From assembly GCA_009779195.1 (NCBI GenBank), contig WRET01000006.1:19303-83302 (forward strand): 64,000 nt of DNA, in the 5' to 3' direction. The notes beneath the pieces are model-generated. The model saw nothing but the letters and a program-made list of their open reading frames with translations, was not told where the DNA came from and did no database searches. Origin of the DNA: Micrococcales bacterium. Lineage in GTDB: Bacteria; Actinomycetota; Actinomycetes; Actinomycetales; Cellulomonadaceae. Each line of letters starts with the position of its first letter. Position 1 is the first letter of the stretch. Of this stretch, positions 33,840 to 42,644 are shown in pieces. A program made the position numbers and the translations under genes.

Positions 33840-35247
33840 CAGGAGACGGTCGCGGCTGCGAGAGTCCGCCGCGCCAACGTTCGAAGCCAGCGAGCCAGTG
33901 CCCGAGCTCGGTGAGCCTGAGTCCGAGGTCGACCGGCCCCGCACGCGCACACGGCGCCGCCGTCTGGTCCCCACCGCACCGCAGACCTCAGGCGAACCTG
34001 AACCCGGTGACGGGTCCGAGCCCGCCGGGCCCCAGGCCGAGTCCATGATCGGGCGGTGGAACATCCTCGACCGGGGGGTCCGGCCGCTGGTCGTGCGGCT
34101 CGACGGGACGTTCTCGCTGTTCGACCAGCGTGAGGGGCGTACCGACGGACGCTGGGTGAAGGTCTCCGAGACGTTCTTGTCGTTGTTCGTCGACGGGCCC
34201 ATCCGCCATTCGGTCCACCAGATGCCGGACGGGCGGGTGTTCTTGTCCCGCCACGTCCAGCCGGGGATGGACCGCACACCTGAGCTGCTGTTCCGGTCGG
34301 TCCTGGCGTTCGAGGGCACGTGGGAGACCCCGTACCGGGCGTCCCCGTACACCCCACCCCCGCCGGTGCAGCTGAGCCTGGGCGCCGACAGGACGCTGTG
34401 CGCCAACCTCGGCGCTGACGACGACGGTGCTGTCCGCGTCTGGTCAGGTATCTGGGCCCGGCTCGACGACGACGGTCGGGGCTCCCACGACCTGCGGGCG
34501 ATGCTGGACTACGTGGAGTGGTCCGTCGCCGACGGTGTGCGCACCATGGTCTGCCACGGGCAGACCACCGCCCGGCTGCTCGAAGACGGGAGCATGAAGA
34601 TCGGTGTGCTCGGCGAGGTGTTCTACCCCCCGCCGGGGATGGTCCGGGCTGAGGGCGAAGAGCCCCTGGCGACGGCCGAAGAACCTGACGTGCTGGTCAA
34701 CGCCGTGGAGCTCGAAGAGCCGGAGGAGCCCGAAGAGCCTGAGATCGTGGTGCCCGAGCTGCCGCCGGTACGTGGCGGGCCGCCTCGTCGTACCGTGACC
34801 GCCCGGTCGACGTCCGAGCGCCCCGACACCATCGAGCTGCCCCTGGTCCTGCAGGCACCCAAGGACGAGGTCGAAGAGCCCGAGCCGCCGATGCTGGTCG
34901 AAGGCTCGCTGGTCCCTGTCGCCACGACCACGACCGATGACGGCACGGAGCTTGTCGTCGTGGTGTACGCCGACACCGACGGCGTCTTGCAGGTCGCAGC
35001 GGTCAGCGCACCGGACAGTCCGACGAGCCGGCGCGCTGCGGAGGCCGCCAGCGTGCCCCCGGTCCCGTGTGACGAGACACAGGTGCTTCCCGTGGCGGTG
35101 ACCACAGTCGACGACGGGACGCAGGTCGTCATCGTCTTGTACACCGACGACGACGGCCAGGTGCAGGTCGGAGCGGTCCCGACCGCGTCCCCGGCATCGA
35201 ACCCGGCCCTGTCGTCGTCGCGCCTTCAGCTCCCCGTCGCCCCGTAG
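33832..35247 (+). CDS. Hypothetical protein with two C-terminal repeats, second gene of an orphan pair
   Basis: A 471-residue protein. An Arg/Glu/Pro-rich N-terminus precedes a beta-rich central domain (about 70-260) that starts SMIGRWNILDRGVRPLVVRLDG and has WVKVSETFLSLFVDG and MPDGRVFLSRHVQPGM. A Glu/Pro-rich linker follows (EEPEEPEEPEIVVPELPP). The C-terminus holds two similar beta-hairpin units: LVPVATTTTDDGTELVVVVY and VLPVAVTTVDDGTQVVIVLY, each continued by D-G-x-L/V-Q-V-x-A-V. No membrane segment is seen. It is coupled to the preceding acidic protein by an 8-bp overlap. I cannot assign a function. Confidence 0.65.
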   Translation: MSDRRRSRLRESAAPTFEASEPVPELGEPESEVDRPRTRTRRRRLVPTAPQTSGEPEPGDGSEPAGPQAESMIGRWNILDRGVRPLVVRLDGTFSLFDQREGRTDGRWVKVSETFLSLFVDGPIRHSVHQMPDGRVFLSRHVQPGMDRTPELLFRSVLAFEGTWETPYRASPYTPPPPVQLSLGADRTLCANLGADDDGAVRVWSGIWARLDDDGRGSHDLRAMLDYVEWSVADGVRTMVCHGQTTARLLEDGSMKIGVLGEVFYPPPGMVRAEGEEPLATAEEPDVLVNAVELEEPEEPEEPEIVVPELPPVRGGPPRRTVTARSTSERPDTIELPLVLQAPKDEVEEPEPPMLVEGSLVPVATTTTDDGTELVVVVYADTDGVLQVAAVSAPDSPTSRRAAEAASVPPVPCDETQVLPVAVTTVDDGTQVVIVLYTDDDGQVQVGAVPTASPASNPALSSSRLQLPVAP

Positions 35248-35275
35248 GCGCGAGCCGTGTGTCGGTGACGGGCTC

Positions 35276-35281
35276 TAGGCT
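35276..35281 (+). promoter_or_regulatory. -10 element TAGGCT of pcrA
   Basis: TAGGCT lies 8 nt before the ATG at 35290 with no ribosome binding site between, which suggests a leaderless or nearly leaderless mRNA. Confidence 0.5.
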
Positions 35282-35289
35282 GGGCCTCG

Positions 35290-37713
35290 ATGACTTCCCT
35301 CTTCGACTACCTGCCCGGGTTTCCCACCGTCACGCCCTCGCAAGAAGCGGCGCTGCCCACCGCTGCGCCACATGTTGCACCCCCCGACGCCGAGGCGGCC
35401 GCTGATGGCGCCACGTTGCTCGCCGGGCTCAACCCGCAACAGCGTGAGGCGGTGGTCCACACCGGGCCGCCGTTGCTCATCGTCGCCGGGGCCGGGTCGG
35501 GAAAGACCCGGGTGCTGACGTACCGCATCGCGTACCTGCTGGCCACCGGCCGGGCCCGGCCTGGGCAGGTGCTGGCCATCACCTTCACCAACAAAGCCGC
35601 CGCCGAGATGCGCGAACGGGTGGCGGCCCTGGTGGGGCCCGCAGCCCAGCGGATGTGGGTGTCGACGTTCCACTCGGCGTGCGTGCGGATCTTGCGCCGG
35701 GAGGCAGCCACGTTAGGGCTGCGCTCGAGCTTTTCGATCTACGACGCCGCGGACTCGTTGCGCCTGGTCACCCTCGTGGCCCGTGAGCTGGACCTCGACG
35801 CCAAGAAGTACCCGCCCAAAGGCCTGGCGCACAAGATCTCGAACCTCAAAGACGAGCTCGTCGACGCCGAGGACTACGCCCGCACCGCAGGTGACGACGG
35901 TTACGACGACGTCTTGGCGTCGGTGTACCAGCGGTACACAGCCCGGTTGCGCCAGGCCCAGGCCCTGGACTTCGACGACCTCATCATGACCACGGTCCAC
36001 CTGCTCCAGGCGTTCCCTCACGTCGCCGAGCACTACCGGCGCCGGTTCCGCCACATCCTCGTCGACGAGTACCAGGACACCAACCACGCCCAGTACGTGC
36101 TGGTGCGCGAGCTCGTCGGGCGCGGCAGCGACGACCTGGACGCCGGGGAGCTGACCGTCGTCGGCGACGCCGACCAGTCGATCTACGCTTTCCGCGGTGC
36201 CGACATCCGCAACATCGTGGAGTTCGAAGCCGACTACCCGAACGCCCGCACGATCTTGCTGGAGCAGAACTACCGGTCGACGCAGACGATCTTGTCAGCC
36301 GCCAACGCGGTCATCTCCAAGAATTCTGGCCGTAAACCCAAACGTCTGTGGACCGACGCCGGCGCCGGGGAACAGATCGTCGTCTACGTCGCCGACGACG
36401 AACGCCAAGAAGCCCAGTTCGTCGTGTCCGAGATCGACCTTCTCGGCGACACCGCAGGGGTGCGTCCGGCCGACGTCGCCGTGTTCTACCGGGCCAACGC
36501 CCAGTCCCGTGCCCTGGAGGACGCGCTGGTACGCGTCGGACTGCCGTACAAAGTCGTCGGCGGCACACGTTTTTACGACCGCAAAGAAGTCAAAGACGCT
36601 GTGGCGTACCTGCGTGTGGTGGCCAACCCTGACGACGACGTGAACCTGCGCCGTATCCTCAACGTGCCCAAACGCGGGCTGGGGGAGCGGTCCGAGGCGA
36701 TGGTCGCCGCCTACGCCCAACGTGCCGGGCTCTCTTTCGGCGCCGCCTTGGAGCATGTCGACGACATTCCCGGCCTGGGCACCCGGGCCATCAGCTCCCT
36801 GCGGGCGTTCGCCGCGCTCCTGGCCGAGCTGCGTTCGCCGGGCGCTGGCCCTGCCGCGGTGCTCGGCGCCGTGCTGGACCGCACCGGGTACCTGGCTGAG
36901 CTGCGCGCGTCCGACGACCCGCAGGACGCCGGGCGGATCGACAACCTCGCCGAGCTGCACGCGGTGGCTGCCGAGTTCGAGAAAGCTGAACCCGACGGTG
37001 ACCTGGGCGACTTCCTGGAGAGGGTCTCCTTGGTCGCCGACTCTGACCAGATCCCCGACGCTGACGGCCAGACCAGCGGTGTCGTCACCTTGATGACCCT
37101 GCACACCGCCAAGGGGCTGGAGTTCCCCGTGGTGTTCCTCACCGGCCTGGAAGACGGCACGTTCCCGCACGCCCGGTCCATGGCCGACGCCACCCAGCTC
37201 GCCGAAGAACGCCGCCTGGCCTACGTCGGCCTGACCCGTGCCCGCCAGCGGCTGTATGTGTCCCGGGCGGCGGTCCGCACCGCTTGGGGTGCCCCCAACG
37301 AGTTCCCGCCCAGCCGTTTCCTGGCCGACCTGCCCGAAGACCTGCTCGACTGGCGCCGGCGCGAACCGTCCGCCATTGCTGTGCACGGCTGGAACCGTGG
37401 CGCTGGCAGTCCGCGGGGTTCTGGCGGTCCGCGGGGCTCCGGTTCGTGGACGTCCGACGACCGTCCCGCGGCTCCGGTGAGGGCAGAAGAACGTCGGCCT
37501 CTGCCGCGTACCGGTGCGACGTTCGGCTCAGCGACCCCACGGGGAGACGTCCCCGAGCTGTCCTTGGGCGACAAGGTCACCCACGATTCGTACGGCCTGG
37601 GCACCGTCGTCGAGCTCGAAGGCACCGGCCACAACGCTGTCGCGAAAATCAATTTCGGGAGCGAAGGGACAAAACGTCTCATTCTTCGCTATGCACCTGT
37701 CACGAAGTTGTGA
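35290..37713 (+). CDS. pcrA: UvrD/PcrA-type SF1 DNA helicase
   Basis: An 807-residue 3'-5' helicase of normal length for actinobacterial UvrD/PcrA. The Q motif and Walker A are seen in LNPQQREAVVHTGPPLLIVA and GAGSGKT (about 47-73); other motifs are ITFTNKAAAEMRERV (Ia), ILVDEYQDTNHAQY (II), VVGDADQSIYAFRGAD (III), LEQNYRST (IV), VTLMTLHTAKGLEFPVVFL (V) and RRLAYVGLTRARQRLYV (VI). The C-terminal 60 residues are the PcrA RNA-polymerase-binding type domain (LGDKVTHDSYGLGTVVELEG, then AKINFGSEGTKRL). It acts in repair and replication-transcription conflicts. Confidence 0.96.
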   Translation: MTSLFDYLPGFPTVTPSQEAALPTAAPHVAPPDAEAAADGATLLAGLNPQQREAVVHTGPPLLIVAGAGSGKTRVLTYRIAYLLATGRARPGQVLAITFTNKAAAEMRERVAALVGPAAQRMWVSTFHSACVRILRREAATLGLRSSFSIYDAADSLRLVTLVARELDLDAKKYPPKGLAHKISNLKDELVDAEDYARTAGDDGYDDVLASVYQRYTARLRQAQALDFDDLIMTTVHLLQAFPHVAEHYRRRFRHILVDEYQDTNHAQYVLVRELVGRGSDDLDAGELTVVGDADQSIYAFRGADIRNIVEFEADYPNARTILLEQNYRSTQTILSAANAVISKNSGRKPKRLWTDAGAGEQIVVYVADDERQEAQFVVSEIDLLGDTAGVRPADVAVFYRANAQSRALEDALVRVGLPYKVVGGTRFYDRKEVKDAVAYLRVVANPDDDVNLRRILNVPKRGLGERSEAMVAAYAQRAGLSFGAALEHVDDIPGLGTRAISSLRAFAALLAELRSPGAGPAAVLGAVLDRTGYLAELRASDDPQDAGRIDNLAELHAVAAEFEKAEPDGDLGDFLERVSLVADSDQIPDADGQTSGVVTLMTLHTAKGLEFPVVFLTGLEDGTFPHARSMADATQLAEERRLAYVGLTRARQRLYVSRAAVRTAWGAPNEFPPSRFLADLPEDLLDWRRREPSAIAVHGWNRGAGSPRGSGGPRGSGSWTSDDRPAAPVRAEERRPLPRTGATFGSATPRGDVPELSLGDKVTHDSYGLGTVVELEGTGHNAVAKINFGSEGTKRLILRYAPVTKL

Positions 37714-37792
37714 ACACCAACAAATGTGATACGTTCGCCGAATCTGCGGTTTTTCCGCGGCGCATCCAGTGTCATCAGAGAGGATCTCCAGG

Positions 37793-38599
37793 ATGTTCAC
37801 CACGAAACGGCGCGTATTTGCTGGTCTGGCAGTGGCCGGGCTCGTGCTGGTCGGCTCCCAGGCCGCGTCCGCCGCTGGCCCCCACACCATCACCGTGCCG
37901 CCGATCGTCGTGGCTGGTGACGACCTCGACGTCGAGCTCTCGCTGTGCTCTGACCTGGACGCGACCAACGACGACATCTGGGAAGTCACCCTCAAAGCGA
38001 GAGCGGCCTTCACCACGCCGCAGGCAAGCACCCAGACAACCGCTGCGCCTCCGGGCAACCTCGTGTCCTTGACGTTCACCCTGCTGGGTCCCGGGATGTA
38101 CGACGTGACTGCGACGTGCTGGAACTACGCCGCCGCCACGACCCCCGTCGACTACGAACCGGCGACGGTGGCCGTGGTCGACCCAGACCTGTCGATCGCC
38201 ACGAGCGTGAGCACAGTCGCCGCCGGTGCGGTCCTGCTTGTCACCGGCGAGGGGTTCGACCCCGGTGACGAGGTCGTCATCGAGCTCCACTCCACACCGG
38301 TCGTGCTGGGAAAGACGCTCGCCAACGACAAGGGAGCCGTGTCCGCGTCGGTGACCATCCCGGCCGGTACGACGCTCGGCCAGCACTGGATCACGCTCGC
38401 TGGTACCAGCGGCAGCTTCACCGCCACCGTGATCACTGTGTCGCCAACCCCGCCGCCTGGTGGTGGTGTGCCGAAGGTCATCAGCGACGTCGCACCAGGC
38501 GGGTCCGGGTCGGCCCTCGTCTTCGCTGGCCTGGCGGTGACGTTCCTCGTCGTCGTGGGTGTTGTCGCGAGCAGACGGAGCCGCACCTCTGGTGAGTAG
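37793..38599 (+). CDS. Secreted, C-terminally anchored surface protein
   Basis: A 268-residue exported protein. A Sec signal peptide (KRRVFAGLAVAGLVLVGSQ, then AASAAGP with the likely cleavage after ASA) is followed by two beta-sandwich-like domains; the second has VAAGAVLLVTGEGFDPGDEV, the look of an IPT/TIG or Ig-like fold. The C-terminus is a hydrophobic helix (ALVFAGLAVTFLVVVGVVAS) with a basic tail RRSRTSGE, the layout of a cell-wall sorting signal. LPXTG is missing; the residues before the helix are DVAPGGSGS. The ATG at 37793 has GAGAGGA upstream. A sortase gene overlaps it by 8 bp. Confidence 0.8.
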   Translation: MFTTKRRVFAGLAVAGLVLVGSQAASAAGPHTITVPPIVVAGDDLDVELSLCSDLDATNDDIWEVTLKARAAFTTPQASTQTTAAPPGNLVSLTFTLLGPGMYDVTATCWNYAAATTPVDYEPATVAVVDPDLSIATSVSTVAAGAVLLVTGEGFDPGDEVVIELHSTPVVLGKTLANDKGAVSASVTIPAGTTLGQHWITLAGTSGSFTATVITVSPTPPPGGGVPKVISDVAPGGSGSALVFAGLAVTFLVVVGVVASRRSRTSGE

Positions 38600-39326
38600 C
38601 GGTCCAGACCGGCCCCGTCCGCCGGTCTGGGTGCTGGCCTGCGGCGGCGCGCTCGTCGTCGCTGCCGCCCTGGCTGCTGTCACTTTCGCGACCGGGCGGG
38701 GGTCGGGCTCGTTCGCCAGCCCACCCCCGCCGGTCGTGACACCTGTACCGACAGCTCCGGCCGCCACACCGTGGGACCTGGTCCCCGGTGCGGTCCCGAC
38801 GCGTGTCGTCATCTCGACGCTCGGTGTCGACGCGGCCGTGGTGACCTACACCGTCGAGCAGGCCCAGAAGGCCACGGACACGCTGACCGGTGAGCCGTGC
38901 TACCGCGACGGTGTCATCACCTGCATCAACCCGCCAACAGCCGCCGACGTCTACTGGCAGCAAGGTGGGATCGCCGGGGTCGCCTACGGGGCGATGGCTG
39001 GCACCGACGCCCAGAGCAACATCTACCTCGTCGCCCACGCCGGTGAACCGTCGATGCGCGCGGTGTTCTCCGACCTCTACCAGCTGTCCGCCGGTGACGT
39101 GGTGGACGTCGCCACCGTCAACGGCACCCTGACCTACACGGTCACCGACGTGATCACCGTGGACAAAGGTGCCTACACCTCGGTGCCCGAAGTGACGACC
39201 CAGGTGCCCGGCCGTCTCCTGCTGGTGACGTGCAACCACGCCCCCGGCGCGGACCTGCGCGGCGGGATCAGCCTGCAGAACGTCGTCGTGGTCGCCCAGC
39301 TGGAAGGTGCCCGTGAGGCGTCCTGA
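38592..39326 (+). CDS. Sortase family transpeptidase
   Basis: A 244-residue membrane-anchored sortase. One N-terminal helix (VWVLACGGALVVAAALAAVTFA) is followed by a Pro-rich stretch and the catalytic beta-barrel. The catalytic His is in IYLVAHAGEPSMRAVFSDLY, the Cys in RLLLVTCNHAPG, and the Arg in DLRGGIS. The pattern LVTC and the His-to-Cys spacing fit class E/F-like sortases of Actinobacteria. The GTG start at 38592 overlaps the end of the surface protein gene, so that protein is the obvious candidate substrate. The 3' end overlaps the start of the LytR-CpsA-Psr gene. Confidence 0.85.
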   Translation: MSSGPDRPRPPVWVLACGGALVVAAALAAVTFATGRGSGSFASPPPPVVTPVPTAPAATPWDLVPGAVPTRVVISTLGVDAAVVTYTVEQAQKATDTLTGEPCYRDGVITCINPPTAADVYWQQGGIAGVAYGAMAGTDAQSNIYLVAHAGEPSMRAVFSDLYQLSAGDVVDVATVNGTLTYTVTDVITVDKGAYTSVPEVTTQVPGRLLLVTCNHAPGADLRGGISLQNVVVVAQLEGAREAS

Positions 39327-40380
39327 ACCGGGATCGACCGAGACGGTGGAGACAGTGGGGACGGTTCCTTGTGTCTTGCGGGATTCGCCGCCACCGGCGG
39401 CGGTCCCGCAAGACACAAGGAACCGTCCCCACTGTCTCCGGAACCACCTCCGGCTTGTCGCCAAGGTCGTCGCAGTCGGGCTGTGCGTGGCGTTGGCACT
39501 GGCGGCTCTCGACGCGTTGGCACTGACCCGTCGGGTCAGCCGCACGGCCATTCCCCAGACGTTCTCGCAGGTGCCTGGCCAGACCTGGGTGATCGTCGGG
39601 TCCGACAGCAGGGCCGACCTGCCCGACGGCCCGGACGTCTACGGCACCGAAGCTGACGTCCCCGGTGCGCGTGCCGACGTGATCTTGGTGGTCCGTGTCG
39701 CTCCTGACGGCACATCGGTGCTGTCGTTGCCCCGAGACCTGCTCGTCGAACCCACCCCCGGTGCCACCCCCAACCGCTTGGCAGCCCTGGCAGGCCAAGG
39801 CCCTGATGTCCTGGTGGGAGTCTTGTGCCAAGACCTGGGGATCCCCACCACCCACTACGTCGAAGTCTCCATGGCCGGTTTCGTCGCCATCGTCGACGCC
39901 CTCGGCGGCATCGACGTCGACATCCCCTATCCCGTCCACGACACCGACGCCAGCCTCGACCTGCCCGAAGCAGGCACGCTCCACCTCGACGGCACCACCG
40001 CCTTGGCCCTGGTCCGTTCCCGCCACCCCGTCCGCACCATCGACGGCACCCAGGTCGCAACCACCACCGACGACGGCGCCCGTGCCCGCACAGAGTCGGC
40101 CGCCCGAGTCTTCTCCGCGGTGACCACCCAGGCCAAGACGGTCCGCAACCCCTTCGTCGTGCACCGCACCGCCTGGGCCTCCACCGGCGCCCTCACCGTG
40201 GACAACAACACCTCCCTCACTGACCTGCGCACCCTCACCCAGCTCTCGTCTGTCCAGGTCGTCCCCGTCCCCGCCACCTACCCCCCGGACCCTGCCTTCA
40301 TAGCCCACGCCGACCCCACCACTTTCGCCACCCTCGCCGACCACGGCTACACCCGTGGCACCTGCCACATGCGGCGCTAG
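39307..40380 (+). CDS. LytR-CpsA-Psr family protein carrying an in-frame repeat insertion
   Basis: A 357-residue LCP protein. These enzymes attach teichoic-acid-like or other polymers to peptidoglycan. After one transmembrane helix (LVAKVVAVGLCVALALAALDAL near 50-71) the LCP domain shows VIVGSDSRADLP, RADVILVVRVAPDG, SVLSLPRDLLVEP, VDALGGIDVDIPYPV and ALALVRSRHPV. Residues about 14-45 are encoded by a perfect 36-bp inverted repeat (39348-39439) that reads through in frame (ETVGTVPCVLRD and onwards). The start GTG at 39307 overlaps the sortase gene by 20 bp; a start inside or after the repeat is not obvious. The extra segment would lie in the cytoplasm, so activity may be kept. Confidence 0.82.
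   Translation: MPVRRPEPGSTETVETVGTVPCVLRDSPPPAAVPQDTRNRPHCLRNHLRLVAKVVAVGLCVALALAALDALALTRRVSRTAIPQTFSQVPGQTWVIVGSDSRADLPDGPDVYGTEADVPGARADVILVVRVAPDGTSVLSLPRDLLVEPTPGATPNRLAALAGQGPDVLVGVLCQDLGIPTTHYVEVSMAGFVAIVDALGGIDVDIPYPVHDTDASLDLPEAGTLHLDGTTALALVRSRHPVRTIDGTQVATTTDDGARARTESAARVFSAVTTQAKTVRNPFVVHRTAWASTGALTVDNNTSLTDLRTLTQLSSVQVVPVPATYPPDPAFIAHADPTTFATLADHGYTRGTCHMRR
39348..39439. repeat. Perfect 36-bp inverted repeat with GTGGGGACGGTTCCT core
   Basis: Arms 39348-39383 and 39404-39439 are exact complements. The 20-nt centre contains a further CGCCGCC/GGCGGCG pairing, so the whole 92 nt can fold into one hairpin. The arm begins GGAGACAGTGGGGACGGTTC. It shares its core with 14181-14272. Confidence 0.95.
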
Positions 40381-40418
40381 AACACTGCCGACCGCTGGTC
40401 AGGCCGTAGGATCAGGTG

Positions 40419-40943
40419 ATGGACGACGTTCAGAAAGCAGCAGCGGGCTTGTTCGCGGCGTGGTGCGTGAACGACCTCGAAGAGTGGTTCACGCTCTCGT
40501 CGACCAGCCGTCTGGCGGTCGACCGGATCCCCGGGTGGGTCCCGATCCCCGACGAGCTGCGACGCCGAGGGCTCTCCGACGCCCACGGACGCCTGGCCAT
40601 CGCCCTCGTCGGCGTGGCGTTCGCCGCTGCGTCCACCGCCGGAGTCGTCACCCGCGGCCGTTCCCCGCTGTTCCGCGGCGCCCTCCTCGGTTTCGGCCTC
40701 CACGGTTACGGCCACCTCGCATCCTCGGTCGCCACCCGCGGCTACACCTCCGGCGCTGTCACCGCCGCCACCACAGTGATCCCCTACTGGCACTGGGCCC
40801 GCAAGGTCCTGGCCACCCACGACCTGTGCGACCATGACCGCTCCGCACTCACGTCCGCCCTGGCCCTCCTGCCCCTCGTCCCCGCCGCCCACCTGGCCGC
40901 CTACGCCATCCTCCGCGACCGCTCCCTCGGCCCCGAGGAGTAA
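40419..40943 (+). CDS. HXXEE-like membrane protein
   Basis: A 174-residue membrane protein with about five hydrophobic segments. It resembles the HXXEE family: an N-terminal helix ends in NDLEEWF (the family has His-x-x-Glu-Glu; here the His is Asn), and later helices contain GLHGYGHLASSVATRGYTSG and AATTVIPYWHWARKVL with conserved His residues. Function of the family is unknown. TAGGAT at 40407-40412 lies 6 nt before the ATG at 40419, so it is probably leaderless; a GTG three bases upstream is less likely. The last bases overlap no other gene. Confidence 0.65.
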   Translation: MDDVQKAAAGLFAAWCVNDLEEWFTLSSTSRLAVDRIPGWVPIPDELRRRGLSDAHGRLAIALVGVAFAAASTAGVVTRGRSPLFRGALLGFGLHGYGHLASSVATRGYTSGAVTAATTVIPYWHWARKVLATHDLCDHDRSALTSALALLPLVPAAHLAAYAILRDRSLGPEE

Positions 40944-41016
40944 CCCGCCGGACCCGCTGCTGGTGCGACATCCGCCTGCAGCAACGTGGTTGCGGGACCC
41001 AACTCGAACCGGCAGG

Positions 41017-41325
41017 TCACAGGGGTGCGTCGAGGTCGAAGGCGAGGACCAGGGCGCGGGCCAGGGCTCGCTCTTGGTGGGGGAGCAGGTAGCCGATGAT
41101 GCGGCGCAGGGCTGTGGCGGGGACGGTGGTGACGTTGTCGCAGGTGATGACACAGTCGTGGTCGAGCCCGTTGGCGGGACCGACCGGGACTTCGGTGGAC
41201 AGGCCGCGGACGGTTGAGGTGATGGGTGCCACGGTGAGGTTGTGCAGGTGGGGGCGGACGATCTCGCGGGTCAGTACTACTGCCGGACGGGCCTTGTCCA
41301 TCTCGACCAGGTAGACCGGACGCAT
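41017..41325 (-). CDS. MazF/PemK-type toxin
   Basis: A 102-residue ribonuclease-type toxin. The fold signature is visible: RPVYLVEMDKARPAVVLTRE (the conserved K-x-RPA/V-V segment), HNLTVAPITSTVRGLSTEVPV (the second conserved block with Thr and the S-loop), and LDHDCVITCDNVTTVPATAL. These enzymes cleave RNA at short sequences. The start is the ATG at 41325, overlapping the antitoxin stop as TGATG; an upstream start would lie inside the antitoxin gene. Confidence 0.88.
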   Translation of the reverse strand: MRPVYLVEMDKARPAVVLTREIVRPHLHNLTVAPITSTVRGLSTEVPVGPANGLDHDCVITCDNVTTVPATALRRIIGYLLPHQERALARALVLAFDLDAPL

Positions 41326-41561
41326 CAGGGCAGGTCCACCGGTTGGGCTGCAGCCCACGACGCCAAGGCGCCGAGGTCGTCTGGGTCATCGGTGCTGGCC
41401 GCCAGGATCGCTGCGTCCCGTTCGGCGAGGACGCGCCGCAGGTACCGTTCCAACGCTTGCTCCACCACCGAGGCGCGGCTGCGCGCATCACCAGCAGCGA
41501 CGAGACCGTCGACCGACCGCACCAGCTCGTCTGGCAGCCGTACCGTGATCTGCGTGCTCAT
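41325..41561 (-). CDS. Ribbon-helix-helix antitoxin, MazE-like partner
   Basis: A 78-residue protein. The first 45 residues, TQITVRLPDELVRSVDGLVAAG followed by SRASVVEQALERYLRRV, are a clear CopG/RHH DNA-binding domain. The acidic tail (STDDPDDLGALASWAA) should bind the MazF-type toxin encoded next. TACCAT (minus strand, 41573-41568) is 6 nt before the ATG, so the mRNA may be leaderless. Being first in the pair it probably autoregulates the operon. Confidence 0.85.
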   Translation of the reverse strand: MSTQITVRLPDELVRSVDGLVAAGDARSRASVVEQALERYLRRVLAERDAAILAASTDDPDDLGALASWAAAQPVDLP

Positions 41562-41663
41562 CCCACTATGGTATCGCTTTCGGGATTGAATATGGGAGTG
41601 GCTGTAGGCGTCCGTCGCAGAAAAAGTACGTGTCGTGCGGGGTTGGCGCTGGTACCTGGGGTG

Positions 41664-42536
41664 TCAGGAGACGAAGACGACGGGGGTGCCTGTGGGGACG
41701 GCGGCGAAGGGGTCGAGCTTGTTGGCGGGGATACGCATGCAGCCGTTGGAGATCTGGCCGCTGTAGGTGCTGTAGGCGTGGATGGCGATGGGGGCAGGGC
41801 CACCGCCGAACGTGTCCAGAGTGGGCGAGTGCGCCGCCAGGTAGACGAACAGCCGCGAATACTGCGCTTCGGGGTTCGCGGCGATGGACATGACGAAGGT
41901 GCGTTCGTGGGGGGTGGGGGTGGCCGCCTTGCCGAAACCGGCCTGGGTGCTGGCGGTGACCTGGCCGTTCGTCACGACGCTCACCGTGCCTGCGGCAGGG
42001 TTGGCCTCGATGACGGTGTCCAAGGTCGAGGTGGTCGTCTGGGGCCCGTACACCCAGCCGGTGGCCGAGTTCACGCCTTCCTTGCCGACGACGCTGGGCA
42101 ACCCACGCCGCGCGACGATCATGACCTGCAACCAGTCGTCGCGGTGGGCCACGACCGGGTAGCCAGTGACCCCTTTGTACGCCTCGACCGGGAGCACCGC
42201 GAACGGTTCGCCGCCAGGGGCGTCGTACAGGGCGATACCGGCTGGGTCCACCGGGTAGGCGACCTCGCCGCTCGGGGTGCCGGACGGGTCGGGATCGACC
42301 GGTGCGGCGGGCAGGACCGCCCACGGGTCAGCTTTCGGCAACGTCGACAGGTCCACCGGGCCGGGAGGCGGCACAGGGGGTGTCGGAGTTGGTGTCGGGG
42401 TAGGCACCGTCGTCCGTGTTGGTGGTGGAGGTGGCGGCGTGGACGGCTCAGCCGTGGGTTTGGCTGAGCACCCAGGCAGAACCAACAGGACGGCCAGACC
42501 GACGATGGCGAGTATCCGGGTGCGCACCTGGTCCAC
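41664..42536 (-). CDS. Lipoprotein L,D-transpeptidase (YkuD type)
   Basis: A 290-residue exported enzyme that forms 3-3 cross-links or attaches proteins in peptidoglycan. A lipobox LVLPGC puts the lipidated Cys at 23. A Pro/Thr-rich spacer (about 30-60) is followed by an SH3-like region (VDPAGIALYDAPGG, WLQVMIVARRG) and the catalytic YkuD domain. The active site is IAIHAYS followed by the QISNGCMRIP block, with Cys as nucleophile, His and Arg. The GTG at 42536 is given; a GTG three codons later is 7 nt behind TACTGT and could be a leaderless start. Confidence 0.9.
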   Translation of the reverse strand: MDQVRTRILAIVGLAVLLVLPGCSAKPTAEPSTPPPPPPTRTTVPTPTPTPTPPVPPPGPVDLSTLPKADPWAVLPAAPVDPDPSGTPSGEVAYPVDPAGIALYDAPGGEPFAVLPVEAYKGVTGYPVVAHRDDWLQVMIVARRGLPSVVGKEGVNSATGWVYGPQTTTSTLDTVIEANPAAGTVSVVTNGQVTASTQAGFGKAATPTPHERTFVMSIAANPEAQYSRLFVYLAAHSPTLDTFGGGPAPIAIHAYSTYSGQISNGCMRIPANKLDPFAAVPTGTPVVFVS

Positions 42537-42644
42537 AGTAGCTCTTCGAGGCGGGCGTTTGGTCCCACTATCACCTTGGCAGGCGCGCTCGTCAGGGTTC
42601 CGTTGTCCGTCGAGCCGGGCCAGCCGGTGGGGTTGGGCTGGCGG

